NCBI RefSeq assembly: GCF_001641695.1 | Contig: NZ_LSEF01000061.1 | Location: 62,001 to 126,000 of the forward strand | Length of the DNA: 64,000 bases | Direction of reading: 5' to 3' | From: Bradyrhizobium neotropicale | GTDB lineage: Bacteria > Pseudomonadota > Alphaproteobacteria > Rhizobiales > Xanthobacteraceae | In this document: piece after piece, positions 37,455 to 46,911 of the stretch | Layout: each line of letters begins with the position of its first letter | How positions within the stretch are numbered: position 1 is the first letter of the stretch | Notes under the pieces: generated by a model | Told to the model about the DNA's origin: nothing | Databases searched by the model: none | Seen by the model: the letters and a program-made list of their open reading frames with translations, nothing else | Position numbers and translations under genes: made by a program

Positions 37455-38261
37455 ATGTACGAATTCAAATATCATCGTCCCGGGACCGTGCGGCAGGCGG
37501 CCAATCTCCTGGTGAAGAACGAAGACGCCAAGGTGATCGCCGGCGGCCACACGCTGATTCCCGTCATGAAGCAGCGGCTGGCGAGCCCGCCGCATCTGGT
37601 CGACCTCTCCCATATCGAAGGTCTCGACACCATCGAGATGAAGGGGCGCTCGCTCGTGATCGGCGCCACTGCCAAGCATGCCGACGTCGCCACCTCCGCC
37701 GTCGTCGGCGAGGCGATCCCGGCGCTTGCGAGCCTTGCCGGCGGCATCGGCGATCCGGCCGTGCGTCACAAGGGCACGATCGGCGGCTCGCTCGCCAACA
37801 ATGACCCGACGGCGGACTATCCGGCCGCGGTGCTCGCGCTCGGCGCGACCATCGTCACCAACAAGCGCCGCCTCAAGGCGGAAGAGTATTTCCAGGGCCT
37901 GTTCACGACGGCGCTGGAAGCCGACGAGATCATCACCAAGGTGATGTTCCCGCTGCCGAAGAAGGCGGCCTACATCAAATTCCGCAACCAGGCCTCACGC
38001 TACGCGTTGGTGGGTGTGTTCGTCGCCCGCCGTCCCTCGGACGTGCGCGTCGCCGTGACCGGCGCGGGCTCCGAAGGCGTGTTCCGTGTCACCGCATTCG
38101 AGGAAGCCCTGAAGAAGCGCTTCTCCTCGAAGGTGCTCGATGGCATCGACGTGCCGGCGGAGGGCCTCAACAGCGACATCCACGGCAGCGCCGAATACCG
38201 CGCGCATCTCATCGGGGTGCTGACGCGGCGCGCCGTCGACGCCGCCAATGCCAAGGAGTGA
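37455..38261 (+). CDS. coxM: Molybdo-flavoenzyme medium subunit, FAD-binding
   Basis: A 268-residue FAD subunit of the CO/xanthine dehydrogenase family. The two FAD loops AGGHTLIPVMK and TIGGSLANNDPTADYPAA are intact; the C-terminal CO_deh_flav_C domain ends at a normal length. It takes electrons from the 2Fe-2S subunit and passes them to the acceptor. It lies between coxS and the MoxR ATPase. Whether the enzyme acts on CO or another substrate depends on the large subunit, which is not here. Confidence 0.92.
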   Translation: MYEFKYHRPGTVRQAANLLVKNEDAKVIAGGHTLIPVMKQRLASPPHLVDLSHIEGLDTIEMKGRSLVIGATAKHADVATSAVVGEAIPALASLAGGIGDPAVRHKGTIGGSLANNDPTADYPAAVLALGATIVTNKRRLKAEEYFQGLFTTALEADEIITKVMFPLPKKAAYIKFRNQASRYALVGVFVARRPSDVRVAVTGAGSEGVFRVTAFEEALKKRFSSKVLDGIDVPAEGLNSDIHGSAEYRAHLIGVLTRRAVDAANAKE

Positions 38262-38323
38262 GGTGACCTCACTCCTCGGCCCAAACTTGTCCCCGGTGAG
38301 GGCGTAGCGAGACTGGCTCTTTC

Positions 38324-39247
<924 letters not shown>

Positions 39248-39271
39248 GGATCGTGCGTCACAATTGAGCTC

Positions 39272-39377
39272 GTCATTCCGGGGCGCGCGTAGCGCGAGCC
39301 CGGAATCCATCGGCCCGCAGTGACTGTGGATGAATGGATTCCGGGCTCGCGCCCAAGAGGGCGCGCCCCGGAATGAC
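39272..39377. repeat. Palindromic repeat, GTCATTCCGGGGC family, subtype A
   Basis: Inverted ends GTCATTCCGGGGCGCGCG and GCGCGCCCCGGAATGAC enclose GAGCCCGGAATCCAT and ATGGATTCCGGGCTCGCG, so the whole unit folds on itself. It lies between coxD and coxE. Same subtype as 62193. Confidence 0.9.
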
Positions 39378-39397
39378 GAGGGGATGGATAAGAGACC

Positions 39398-40600
39398 ATG
39401 GCCATCAACCACCTTGCGCCTGAGAAGACCGAGCAGTTCGCCGACAACATCGTCGGCTTTGCCCGTGCACTGCGCGCGGCGGGCATGCCGGTCGGGCCGG
39501 GCGCGGTGATCGATGCCATGAACGCGCTGCAGGTGATCGAGATCGGCAGCCGCGCCGACGTCTTCACCACGCTGGAGGCGATCTTCGTCAAGCGCCATGA
39601 GCATGCGCTGGTCTTCAAGCAGGCCTTCAACCTGTTCTTCCGCGCCTCGGAAGAGTGGAAGCACATGCTGGATTCGGTGCCGCTGCCCGATCACGCCAAG
39701 AAGAAGCCGCCGCCGGCCTCGCGCCGGGTGCAGGAGGCGATGTCACAGCCGCACATGACGGAGACGCCGCAGCACCAGGAGCAGGATCTGCGCCTGTCGG
39801 TCTCCGACAAGGAAATCCTTCAGAAGAAGGATTTTGCGCAGATGAGCGCGGCGGAGATCACGGAGGCGTTGCGCGCCATCGAGAGGATGCGGCTGCCGCA
39901 GGCCGAGCTTTTGACCCGGCGGCACCGGCCCGATCCGCACGGCTTGCGCCTCGACCTGCGCCGCACGCTGCGCGCGTCCTTGCGCACCGGCGGCGACATC
40001 ATCGACCTCCACCACCTCGGGCGGATCGAGAAGCCGGCGCCGATCGTTGCGCTGCTCGACATCTCGGGCTCGATGAGCGAGTACACCCGCCTGTTCCTGC
40101 ATTTCCTCCACGCCATCACCGATGCGCGCAAGCGTGTCTCGGTGTTCCTGTTCGGGACCCGCCTCACCAACGTCACGCGCGCGCTGCGCCAGCGCGATCC
40201 CGATGAGGCGCTGGCGAGTTGCTCGGCCGCGGTCGAGGACTGGGCCGGCGGCACCCGGATTGCGACCTCGCTGCACAACTTCAACAAATTGTGGGCGCGG
40301 CGCGTGCTGAGCCAGGGCGCCATCGTGCTCTTGATCTCCGACGGGCTGGAGCGGGAGGCGGATTCCAAGCTCGCCTTCGAGATGGACCGGCTGCATCGCT
40401 CCTGCCGGCGGTTGATCTGGCTGAACCCGCTGCTGCGGTTCGGCGGCTTCGAGGCCAAGGCACAGGGCATCAAAATGATGCTCCCGCACGTTGACGAATT
40501 CCGCCCCGTGCATAATTTGAGATCGATCCAGGAGCTGATCAAAACGCTCTCCCAGCCGCTGCCGCCGCATCACCGCAGCCTGATCCGCTCCGCAGCTTGA
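39398..40600 (+). CDS. coxE: VWA domain protein (CoxE-like)
   Basis: A 400-residue CoxE-family protein. The N-terminal helical part (ADNIVGFARALRAAGMPVGP) is typical; the VWA domain begins near residue 220 with the MIDAS motif LLDISGSMSEY, and WAGGTRIATSL and LLISDGLERE give the remaining metal-binding positions. It pairs with the MoxR ATPase as a chaperone complex for maturation of the molybdo-flavoenzyme. It lies 9 nt before the XdhC-type gene, in the same operon. Confidence 0.9.
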   Translation: MAINHLAPEKTEQFADNIVGFARALRAAGMPVGPGAVIDAMNALQVIEIGSRADVFTTLEAIFVKRHEHALVFKQAFNLFFRASEEWKHMLDSVPLPDHAKKKPPPASRRVQEAMSQPHMTETPQHQEQDLRLSVSDKEILQKKDFAQMSAAEITEALRAIERMRLPQAELLTRRHRPDPHGLRLDLRRTLRASLRTGGDIIDLHHLGRIEKPAPIVALLDISGSMSEYTRLFLHFLHAITDARKRVSVFLFGTRLTNVTRALRQRDPDEALASCSAAVEDWAGGTRIATSLHNFNKLWARRVLSQGAIVLLISDGLEREADSKLAFEMDRLHRSCRRLIWLNPLLRFGGFEAKAQGIKMMLPHVDEFRPVHNLRSIQELIKTLSQPLPPHHRSLIRSAA

Positions 40601-40609
40601 GAGGTAGCC

Positions 40610-40933
40610 ATGCTCGATCGCGACGAGGACATCCTGAAGGCGGCGGAGGACTGGCAGAAGGCCGGCCATGGCGTCGCGCTCGCCACCGTGGTGGAGACTT
40701 GGGGCTCGGCGCCGCGCCCGGCGGGCTCGAGCCTCGTCATCAATGACGAAGGCACGTTCCTGGGCTCGGTCTCCGGCGGCTGCGTCGAGGGCGCCGTCGT
40801 CACCGAGGCGATGGACGTGATCGAGAGCGGCAAGCCCAAGATGCTGGAGTTCGGCGTCGCCGACGAGACCGCCTGGAATGTCGGGCTGTCCTGCGGCGGC
40901 ACCATCCGCGTTTTCGTCGAGAAGGTCGGCTAG
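40610..40933 (+). CDS. XdhC/CoxI-type protein, N-terminal domain gene
   Basis: A 107-residue protein equal to the XdhC_CoxI domain (GHGVALATVVETWGSAPRPAGS, SVSGGCVEGAVV, GLSCGGTIRVFVE). XdhC proteins bind sulphurated molybdenum cofactor and hand it to the apoenzyme. In most bacteria this domain and the Rossmann domain are one protein; here they are two genes with a 2-nt gap. The Cys in SGGCVEGA and LSCGG are kept. Confidence 0.85.
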   Translation: MLDRDEDILKAAEDWQKAGHGVALATVVETWGSAPRPAGSSLVINDEGTFLGSVSGGCVEGAVVTEAMDVIESGKPKMLEFGVADETAWNVGLSCGGTIRVFVEKVG

Positions 40934-40935
40934 TC

Positions 40936-41637
40936 GTGAAGCTCGAGATCCTGCACGAACTCAATGCCGAGCGCGCCGCGCGCCGGCCGGTGATCCTGGT
41001 GACCGACACCGAGAGCGGCGAGCAGCGACTGGTGAAGGCCAGGGACTTTGCCGGGGATCCGCTGCGCGCAGAACTGGACAAGCAGCTTCGCATGGGCAAG
41101 AGCGCCAATGTCGAGGCCGGCGGCAAGAAGCTGTTCCTCAACGTCTACGCGCCAACCGCAAAGCTCGTCATCATCGGCGCCGTCCATATCAGCCAGGCGC
41201 TTGCGCCGCTGGCGCGCTCGCTCGGCTATGACGTCACCGTGGTCGATCCGCGCACGGCGTTTGCGAGCCCCGAGCGCTTTCCCGACATTCCGCTGGTCGC
41301 CGAGTGGCCGGACACGGCGCTGCCGCCGCTCAATGTCGATGCCTACACGGCGTTCGTCGCGGTGACGCACGATCCGAAGATCGACGATCCCGCGCTGCTG
41401 CACGCCTTCGAGCGCAACTGCTTCTATATCGGCGCGCTCGGCTCGCGGAAGACCCACGCCAAGCGCGGCGACCGGCTGCGGGCGCAGGGTGCGAACGAGA
41501 GCGACATCGCGCGCATCCACGCGCCCATCGGCCTTGCGATCGGCGCTGTCTCCCCGTCCGAGATCGCGGTCGCGATCATGGCCGAGATCACGGCGGTGCT
41601 CCGGCTGCCCCCAAAAGAAAAAGAAGAAGCGGCATGA
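40936..41637 (+). CDS. XdhC family protein, Rossmann domain gene
   Basis: A 233-residue protein corresponding to the XdhC C-terminal NAD-binding-like domain: KLVIIGAVHISQALAPLARSLG, VVDPRTAFASPERFP, YIGALGSRKTHAKR and HAPIGLAIGAVSPSEIAVAI. It starts GTG, 2 nt after the XdhC N-terminal gene, and its stop overlaps the next ATG (ATGA, 41634-41637). It completes the split XdhC pair for molybdenum cofactor delivery. Confidence 0.88.
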   Translation: MKLEILHELNAERAARRPVILVTDTESGEQRLVKARDFAGDPLRAELDKQLRMGKSANVEAGGKKLFLNVYAPTAKLVIIGAVHISQALAPLARSLGYDVTVVDPRTAFASPERFPDIPLVAEWPDTALPPLNVDAYTAFVAVTHDPKIDDPALLHAFERNCFYIGALGSRKTHAKRGDRLRAQGANESDIARIHAPIGLAIGAVSPSEIAVAIMAEITAVLRLPPKEKEEAA

Positions 41638-43238
41638 AATTCGGTCCGGCGAGCCCCAAGGATGCGATCGGCGGGGTGACCGTCCACACCCTGCGCCAGG
41701 GACCGCTGGTGCTGAAGAAAGGCACGACGATCGGCCCGGCCGAGGTCGAGGCGCTGACGCGCGCCGGCATCAAGGACATCGTCGTGGTGCGCATGGAGAA
41801 GGGCGACGTCTCCGAGGACGTCGCGGCCGCCAGCATTGCGCTCGCCGTCGGCGGCGAGGGCATCCATGTCGAGCGCGCCTTCACCGGCCGCGCCAATCTG
41901 TTCGCGGCGCGCCCGGGCGTGCTGGTGATCGATCGCGCCGCGGTCGACCGCGTCAACAATATCGACGAGGCCATCACGTTTGCCACGCTCTCCGCCTTCA
42001 AGCCGGTGGTCGAGGGCGAGATGGTCGGCACCGTCAAGATCATTCCGTTCGGCGTTGAAGAAAACTTGCGCGATGCCGCGGTGAAGGCCGCGGGCAAGGA
42101 CGTGCTGACGGTCGCGCCTTACGTCATCAAGCGCGTCGGCGTGGTCTCGACGCTGCTGCCGGGCCTGTCCTCCAAGGTGGTCGACAAGACGCTGCGCGTC
42201 ACAGCCGAGCGGCTCGCTCCGGCCGGCGCCAGCATTATCGCCGAGCGGCGGGTCCAGCACGAGGAGCGGGCGCTGTCGGCCGCGATCAAGGAGCTGCTCG
42301 GGCTTGGCGCCGAGCTCGTGATCGTGTTCGGCGCCTCCGCGATCGCCGATCGCCGCGACGTGATCCCGGCGGCTGTCACCGGAGTCGGCGGCGAGATCGA
42401 GCATTTCGGCATGCCGGTCGATCCCGGCAATCTGCTCCTGATCGCACGTGCCGGCGGCGTGCCGGTGCTGGGTGCGCCGGGCTGCGCGCGCTCGCCGGTC
42501 GAGAACGGGTTCGACTGGGTGTTGATGCGGCTGCTCGCCGGCATCAAGGTGACGCGGTCCGAGCTGATGGGCATGGGTGTCGGCGGCCTCTTGATGGAGA
42601 TCGTGACGCGGCCTCAGCCGCGCGCTCAGCCGGAGACCGAGGGCAGCAGCCAGGTCGCGGCGATCGTGCTCGCGGCGGGACGCTCGACCCGGATGGGCGG
42701 GCCGAACAAGCTGCTCGCCGAGCTCGACGGCAAGAAGCTGGTGCGCCTCGCAACCGAACAGGCGCTGGCCTCAAAAGCATCTGAGGTGATCGTCGTCACC
42801 GGCCACCAGGCCGAGCTGGTCGAGCAGGCATTGCAGGGACTGAAGGTGAAGTTCGTGCGCAATCCGGATTTTGCCGGCGGCATCGCAAGCTCGGTCAAGG
42901 CCGGCATCGCGGCTGTGCCCGAAGGATGCGATGGCGCCCTGGTCTGCCTCGGCGATATGCCGCTGATCGATGCCGGATTGATCGACCGTCTCATCGACGG
43001 CTTTGCGCCGGACCGCGGCAATCTCATCGTCGTGCCGGTCAGCGAAGGCCGCCGCGGCAATCCCGTGCTGTGGTCGCGCCGCTTCTTCAGGGAGTTGATG
43101 ACGCTCGACGGCGACATCGGCGCGCGCCACCTGATCGCCAAACACGCCGAGGCGGTCGCCGAGGTGCCCGTCGACGGCGAGAGCGCCTTCCTCGACATCG
43201 ACACGCCGCAGGCGCTGGAAGCGGCACGGCGCGGATAG
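41634..43238 (+). CDS. Molybdopterin-binding / MobA-like nucleotidyltransferase fusion
   Basis: A 534-residue two-domain protein. The first ~330 residues contain a MoaB/MoeA-type molybdopterin-binding fold (LGAELVIVFGASAIADRRD, EIEHFGMPVDPGNLLLIA, VLGAPGCARSP). The last ~190 are a MobA/MocA-type transferase: VAAIVLAAGRSTRMGGPNK with the G-rich nucleotide loop, LVCLGDMPLIDAGLI and SVKAGIAAVP. MocA-type enzymes make molybdopterin cytosine dinucleotide, the cofactor of CO-dehydrogenase-type enzymes, so the fusion likely does the last cofactor steps for this cluster. ATG at 41634 overlaps the XdhC stop; the open frame extends further upstream as a shadow. Confidence 0.88.
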   Translation: MKFGPASPKDAIGGVTVHTLRQGPLVLKKGTTIGPAEVEALTRAGIKDIVVVRMEKGDVSEDVAAASIALAVGGEGIHVERAFTGRANLFAARPGVLVIDRAAVDRVNNIDEAITFATLSAFKPVVEGEMVGTVKIIPFGVEENLRDAAVKAAGKDVLTVAPYVIKRVGVVSTLLPGLSSKVVDKTLRVTAERLAPAGASIIAERRVQHEERALSAAIKELLGLGAELVIVFGASAIADRRDVIPAAVTGVGGEIEHFGMPVDPGNLLLIARAGGVPVLGAPGCARSPVENGFDWVLMRLLAGIKVTRSELMGMGVGGLLMEIVTRPQPRAQPETEGSSQVAAIVLAAGRSTRMGGPNKLLAELDGKKLVRLATEQALASKASEVIVVTGHQAELVEQALQGLKVKFVRNPDFAGGIASSVKAGIAAVPEGCDGALVCLGDMPLIDAGLIDRLIDGFAPDRGNLIVVPVSEGRRGNPVLWSRRFFRELMTLDGDIGARHLIAKHAEAVAEVPVDGESAFLDIDTPQALEAARRG

Positions 43239-43245
43239 CGATGCC

Positions 43246-43358
43246 GTAGGGTGGGTTAGCCCCGCGGCTGCGCGAAGCGCAGTCCGCTAGGCGTAACCCA
43301 CCACTTCTCTCAACGCGGATCGCAAAGAGGTGGGTTACGCTGCGCCAACCCACCCTAC
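43246..43358. repeat. Palindromic repeat, GTAGGGTGGGTTA family
   Basis: It starts GTAGGGTGGGTTAGCC and ends GCCAACCCACCCTAC, with GGCGTAACCCACC and GGTGGGTTACGC inverted inside. The element folds end to end. Only one copy is seen in the window. Confidence 0.85.
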
Positions 43359-43371
43359 GACGCTCTCAAAT

Positions 43372-43479
43372 CCTCATGGTGAGGAGGCGCCACCAGGTCC
43401 GATGATAGGCTCCGCGCCGTCTCGAACAATGAAGGCGGATGCGCCCGCGGCCATGCTTCGAGACGACCTCAGGATGAGG
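43372..43479. repeat. Third repeat class, CCTCATGGTGAGGAGGCGC type
   Basis: The ends CCTCATGGTGAGG and CCTCAGGATGAGG are near-palindromes themselves, and GTCTCGAACAATGAAGG is inverted as CCATGCTTCGAGAC. It follows the previous repeat by 13 bp, so this 350-bp gene-free stretch is almost wholly repeats. Confidence 0.75.
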
Positions 43480-43591
43480 TCTAAGCGTGCGGCCGCTTCG
43501 CGGGCCTCCGTTTTCAACCTCCCGTTCACCATCTGGAAACGACCGCCGCTTACAGTCGCCGCCACTTGCCTTGGGGGTGAGGGGTTTTTCC

Positions 43592-43981
43592 ATGGCTTCG
43601 AATGTCGTCGCGCGCCGTTGCGCGATGTTTTGCTTTGTCTTGTCGGTTGTTGTCACTGGCGCCCGCTACATCACCGAAGTCCACGCCGCGGGTGCGTTCG
43701 CAGTCGGCAAGTGCGGCGCCTACGGCCAGGCTTTTGACTATGCTGCCGAACACGAGGCGCGCGCGGCGGCGCAAAAGCAGTGCAAGGGCGATTGCACGAC
43801 GGTGACGATGAAGCGCGCCTGCGCCGCGATGTCGGTCGATCTCGCCAATCCTTGCGGCGCCTATGGCTATGCCGTGAAGCCGAAGATATCCGCAACGCTC
43901 AATGCCGCCACGCGCGAATGCTATAAGTATGGCGGCAAGGAATGCGTGATCCGCGCCTGGGCCTGCGACGCGAAGGGGTGA
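43592..43981 (+). CDS. Secreted DUF4189-type protein
   Basis: A 129-residue protein with an N-terminal signal anchor (about residues 10-30, cleavage near VHA) and a DUF4189-type core: AFAVGKCGAYGQAFDYAAEH, AAAQKQCKG and CVIRAWACDAKG. Eight Cys in the mature part suggest disulphides in the periplasm. The role of DUF4189 is unknown. ATG at 43592 follows GAGGGG; longer frames run into the repeat. It is boxed between repeats at 43246-43479 and 43993. Confidence 0.75.
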   Translation: MASNVVARRCAMFCFVLSVVVTGARYITEVHAAGAFAVGKCGAYGQAFDYAAEHEARAAAQKQCKGDCTTVTMKRACAAMSVDLANPCGAYGYAVKPKISATLNAATRECYKYGGKECVIRAWACDAKG

Positions 43982-43992
43982 TTCCTCTTGCC

Positions 43993-44093
43993 GTCATTCC
44001 GGGGCGATGCGTAGCATCGAACTCTGGTGCGCAGTTGCGCACCTGAGAAACTCGAGATTCCGGGGCCGGTCCTGCGGACCGCCCCGGAATGAC
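43993..44093. repeat. Palindromic repeat, GTCATTCCGGGGC family, subtype B
   Basis: Ends GTCATTCCGGGGCGATGCG and GCCCCGGAATGAC; inner GTGCGCAGTTGCGCAC and GGTCCTGCGGACC are hairpins. It ends 14 bp before the next ATG, so it overlaps the leader of that gene. Confidence 0.88.
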
Positions 44094-44107
44094 AGTTGAG
44101 GAATTGC

Positions 44108-44518
44108 ATGCAATTCGACACCAAGGTCGCCGTCGTGATCCGGACCGATCTTCAGGCCTGGCAGAAGCTCAATGTCGCGTCCTTTCTCACCAGCGGCGTC
44201 GCTGCGGCCTATCCCGGATGCATCGGCAAGCCCTATGAAGACGCCTCCGGAACGAAATATCTTTCGCTGATCGGCCAACCGATCCTGATCTACGGCGCCG
44301 ACGGTTCGGCCTTGGCGCGTGCGCTCGACCGCGCGCTGTCGCGTGGCGTCACGCCGGCGGTCTACACCGAGGACATGTTCAAGACCACGCATGATGCGGC
44401 CAACCGCGAAGCGGTGAGGGCGGTCGCGCGCGCCGATCTCAATCTCGTCGGCATCGCCATGCGCGCCGAGCGTAAGGTGATCGATAAAATTGTCGATGGA
44501 TTGAAGTTCCATAGCTGA
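44108..44518 (+). CDS. DUF2000 family protein
   Basis: A 136-residue protein with the DUF2000 pattern: KVAVVIRTDLQAWQKLNVASFL, YLSLIGQPILIYGAD and LVGIAMRAERKVIDKIVDGL. The family's fold resembles peptidyl-tRNA hydrolase 2-like proteins, but its function is unknown. ATG at 44108 has GAGGAA before it; a TTG 4 codons earlier is an alternative. The leader abuts a repeat. Confidence 0.8.
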   Translation: MQFDTKVAVVIRTDLQAWQKLNVASFLTSGVAAAYPGCIGKPYEDASGTKYLSLIGQPILIYGADGSALARALDRALSRGVTPAVYTEDMFKTTHDAANREAVRAVARADLNLVGIAMRAERKVIDKIVDGLKFHS

Positions 44519-44586
44519 CATCGGCGCCGCGCGCGGCGCGTTGTCACCTGATTGTTATCGCGTCGCTTGCGCAAACATTGTGCTGC

Positions 44587-44600
44587 TTGACCCCAATCAA
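44587..44600 (+). promoter_or_regulatory. FixK/FNR-type box upstream of adhP
   Basis: TTGACCCCAATCAA fits the FixK2/FNR consensus TTG[AC]-N6-[TG]CAA exactly. Its centre is 63 nt before the adhP ATG, and TTAGTC near 44621-44626 is a possible -10 element, so a class II site at about -40 would fit. Oxygen-dependent activation is inferred. Confidence 0.65.
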
Positions 44601-44656
44601 GGACACATTCCGCGCGGCCGTTAGTCTGCCTCCCGCAAATCAGAAGGAGCAGACCG

Positions 44657-45682
44657 ATGCCGACCATGAAAGCTGCCCTCGTCAAGCAATTCGGCAAGCC
44701 GCTGGTGATTGAGGATGTCCCGGTGCCGCAGCCCGGCCCCGGCGAGGTTCTGGTCAAGGTGAAGGCGTGCGGTGTCTGTCATACCGATCTGCACGCCGCA
44801 TCCGGCGACTGGCCAGTGAAGCCGGTTCCGCCCTTCATCCCAGGCCACGAGGTGGCCGGTACCGTCGCGGCACTCGGGCCCGGCGTGAAAAATCTCAAAG
44901 TCGGTGATGCCGTCGGCGTAGCCTGGCTGCACGATGCCTGCCTGCATTGCGAATACTGCGAGACCGGCTGGGAGACGCTGTGCGAGCACCAGCACAACAC
45001 TGGCTACAGCGTGAACGGCGGCTTCGCCGAATATGTCATCGCCTCTGCCGCCTTCGCCGCAAGACTGCCCGCAAACGCGGATTTTGCCGCCATAGCGCCG
45101 ATCCTTTGTGCCGGCGTAACGACTTACAAGGGATTGAAGGAGACAGACGCACGCCCCGGCGAGTGGGTTGCGATCTCAGGCGTCGGCGGGCTCGGCCATG
45201 TCGCGGTCCAGTATGCCAAAGCGATGGGGCTCAAGGTCGCGGCGATTGACATCGCCGAGGACAAGCTTGCGCTCGCACGCGCCGCCGGCGCCGATCTCGC
45301 GGTCAACGCACTCGCTGCCGATGCTGTGGACAATGTGCTGGCGGCAACCGGCGGCGGGGCGCACGGCGTGCTGGTGACGGCGGTCTCGACGGCCGCGTTC
45401 GCCCAGGCGCTGAAGATGGTGCGCCGGAAAGGCACCGTCAGTCTCGTCGGCCTGCCGCCGGGCGAATTCCCGACGCCGATCTTCGATGTCGTGCTCAAGC
45501 GCATCACTGTGCGCGGCTCGATCGTCGGGACCCGCAGGGATCTCGACGAGGCCATCGCGTTTGCCGCGGACGGTAAGGTCAAGGCCGAGGTCACCAAGGT
45601 GCCGCTCGCAGAGATCAACGGCGTCTTCGACCGGATGAAGGCCGGCAAGATCGACGGCCGTATGGTGCTCGATTTTGGCTAG
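44657..45682 (+). CDS. adhP: Zinc-dependent alcohol dehydrogenase
   Basis: A 341-residue medium-chain dehydrogenase that interconverts ethanol and acetaldehyde (and related alcohols) with NAD. Catalytic zinc ligands are in KACGVCHTDLHAASGDW and PGHEVAGTV, the structural zinc uses CLHCEYCETGWETLC, and the nucleotide fold is SGVGGLGHVAVQYAKAMG. The sequence resembles AdhP (propanol-preferring) of enterics and AdhA of rhizobia. AAGGAG lies before the ATG at 44657. A FixK/FNR box upstream suggests induction in low oxygen, which fits a fermentative or redox-balancing role. Confidence 0.93.
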   Translation: MPTMKAALVKQFGKPLVIEDVPVPQPGPGEVLVKVKACGVCHTDLHAASGDWPVKPVPPFIPGHEVAGTVAALGPGVKNLKVGDAVGVAWLHDACLHCEYCETGWETLCEHQHNTGYSVNGGFAEYVIASAAFAARLPANADFAAIAPILCAGVTTYKGLKETDARPGEWVAISGVGGLGHVAVQYAKAMGLKVAAIDIAEDKLALARAAGADLAVNALAADAVDNVLAATGGGAHGVLVTAVSTAAFAQALKMVRRKGTVSLVGLPPGEFPTPIFDVVLKRITVRGSIVGTRRDLDEAIAFAADGKVKAEVTKVPLAEINGVFDRMKAGKIDGRMVLDFG

Positions 45683-45794
45683 AGCGTGGACTCATGACAA
45701 CGCGTGACCGCGATCTTGGTCGATGTCCGCTTCGGCCTGCCCAGGCGTCCTCGTAACAGCGGCCTACCCGCCCGCGCAATCAGACCTGAGCCCG

Positions 45795-46283
45795 CTACTG
45801 CGTCTTCGTACGCGGATCGTCCTTCGGATTGATGTAGTTGATGCCCCACGGACCGGTGCTGTTTATCTGAAGAACCGTGTCTTCGTCGGCGAAGAAATAG
45901 TGCTCCGTACCGGGGTGCAGCGCAAAGAAACTACCCGTGGGAAGAGCCTGGGCCTTGTCGTGATTGGCCGTCGTTCCCATCCCCAAGCGCGCTGTCCCCG
46001 AGAGCACGGTGACGATCTCCGGCTTGGGATGGGTGTGCGGTGCAATGTGATAGCCCTGCGGCACTTTCAGACGAAAAGCAAACAGGCCTTCCTTGCTCGG
46101 GTCGCCGTACAGCACCGCGGACTGCGCACCGGGTGGGAGGGACGGTGGCGCCGGTCCCCATTTGACATCCTGCGGCGTGATCAACTTATGCTCGCCTGTC
46201 TCCTGACCAACGGCGCTGCCAGTCAACGCAGCGAGCCCGATCGCCGTCATCGCAACAATGTTGAAGAGGCTATGCCGATTCAT
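45795..46283 (-). CDS. Secreted cupin-domain protein
   Basis: A 162-residue protein with a signal peptide (MNRHSLFNIVAMTAIGLAAL, cleavage near AVG-QE) and a single cupin barrel. The metal motif is GYHIAPHTHPKPEIVTVLSG (two His and Glu), with GSFFALHPGTEHYFFAD as the second motif. Activity is unknown; similar proteins are DUF4437/cupin_7-like periplasmic proteins. AAAGGAGGAG lies before the ATG. It is convergent with adhP. Confidence 0.8.
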   Translation of the reverse strand: MNRHSLFNIVAMTAIGLAALTGSAVGQETGEHKLITPQDVKWGPAPPSLPPGAQSAVLYGDPSKEGLFAFRLKVPQGYHIAPHTHPKPEIVTVLSGTARLGMGTTANHDKAQALPTGSFFALHPGTEHYFFADEDTVLQINSTGPWGINYINPKDDPRTKTQ

Positions 46284-46911
46284 TGTGGCTCCTCCTTTGA
46301 CTTATGCACCTCCGCGCGCGAATCCGCGGCATGGATGGTGGAACATCAGCGGTAAAGGTGGTTGGCTGAGATTGCGGCGGCCGCCTACGGCAGTACGGCT
46401 GCCCGTTCGCCCGAACGGAATTTTCAGCACGGCCCGTCTTCAGCCCAGCCGCTTACAGTCTATCCGATCTTGCGATCGAGAGAGAGGGCACTTGTTGACG
46501 CAGGATAATCGAACGGCAATGTCGGATTCGGGTCTGGCTTTTCACACAGCCAGGGTCACAAGCCGGCATTGCTCTGTTTCAAATCGGCAGCAGGCGGAAC
46601 GAGCTACCGCAAATCTCCTCAGCAGAGGCTTGCGTATCTCATCGACCGATGCCGACGAGACCGAGGATAACGGTCGCGGACTGCTCCGTTGCTCGTCACG
46701 TGATGCGCCAAAGTGGCGCCCGCCAATATCGTCCGCCACAAAACGGAACCGAGTGCTACCCAAGCCTTCGTCCCTGGGATAGCTGATGGAGGACATGACC
46801 TTCGCGACCGGCCTGCGGAAATTGCCTTGGCCGTAGAGCGCTTCATCCCTAAAGTCTTGCCACCGTCGCCGGGTGCTCCGGATCGAGTTCAGTCACTACG
46901 GAGTAGAAGCC
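46284..46911. other. Gene-free stretch, possibly decayed DNA
   Basis: 628 bp with no convincing gene. Short open frames on both strands lack good start signals and look like non-coding translations. The base composition is lower in GC than the surroundings. No repeat or transposase remnant is recognised. Confidence 0.5.

Noticed and set aside
43246..43479. Possible CRISPR-like repeat cluster
   Set aside because: The repeats are long, imperfect palindromes of different types without regular spacers.
46542..46796. 84-codon minus-strand frame in the gene-free stretch
   Set aside because: No ribosome-binding site, no recognisable fold and unusual amino-acid composition.
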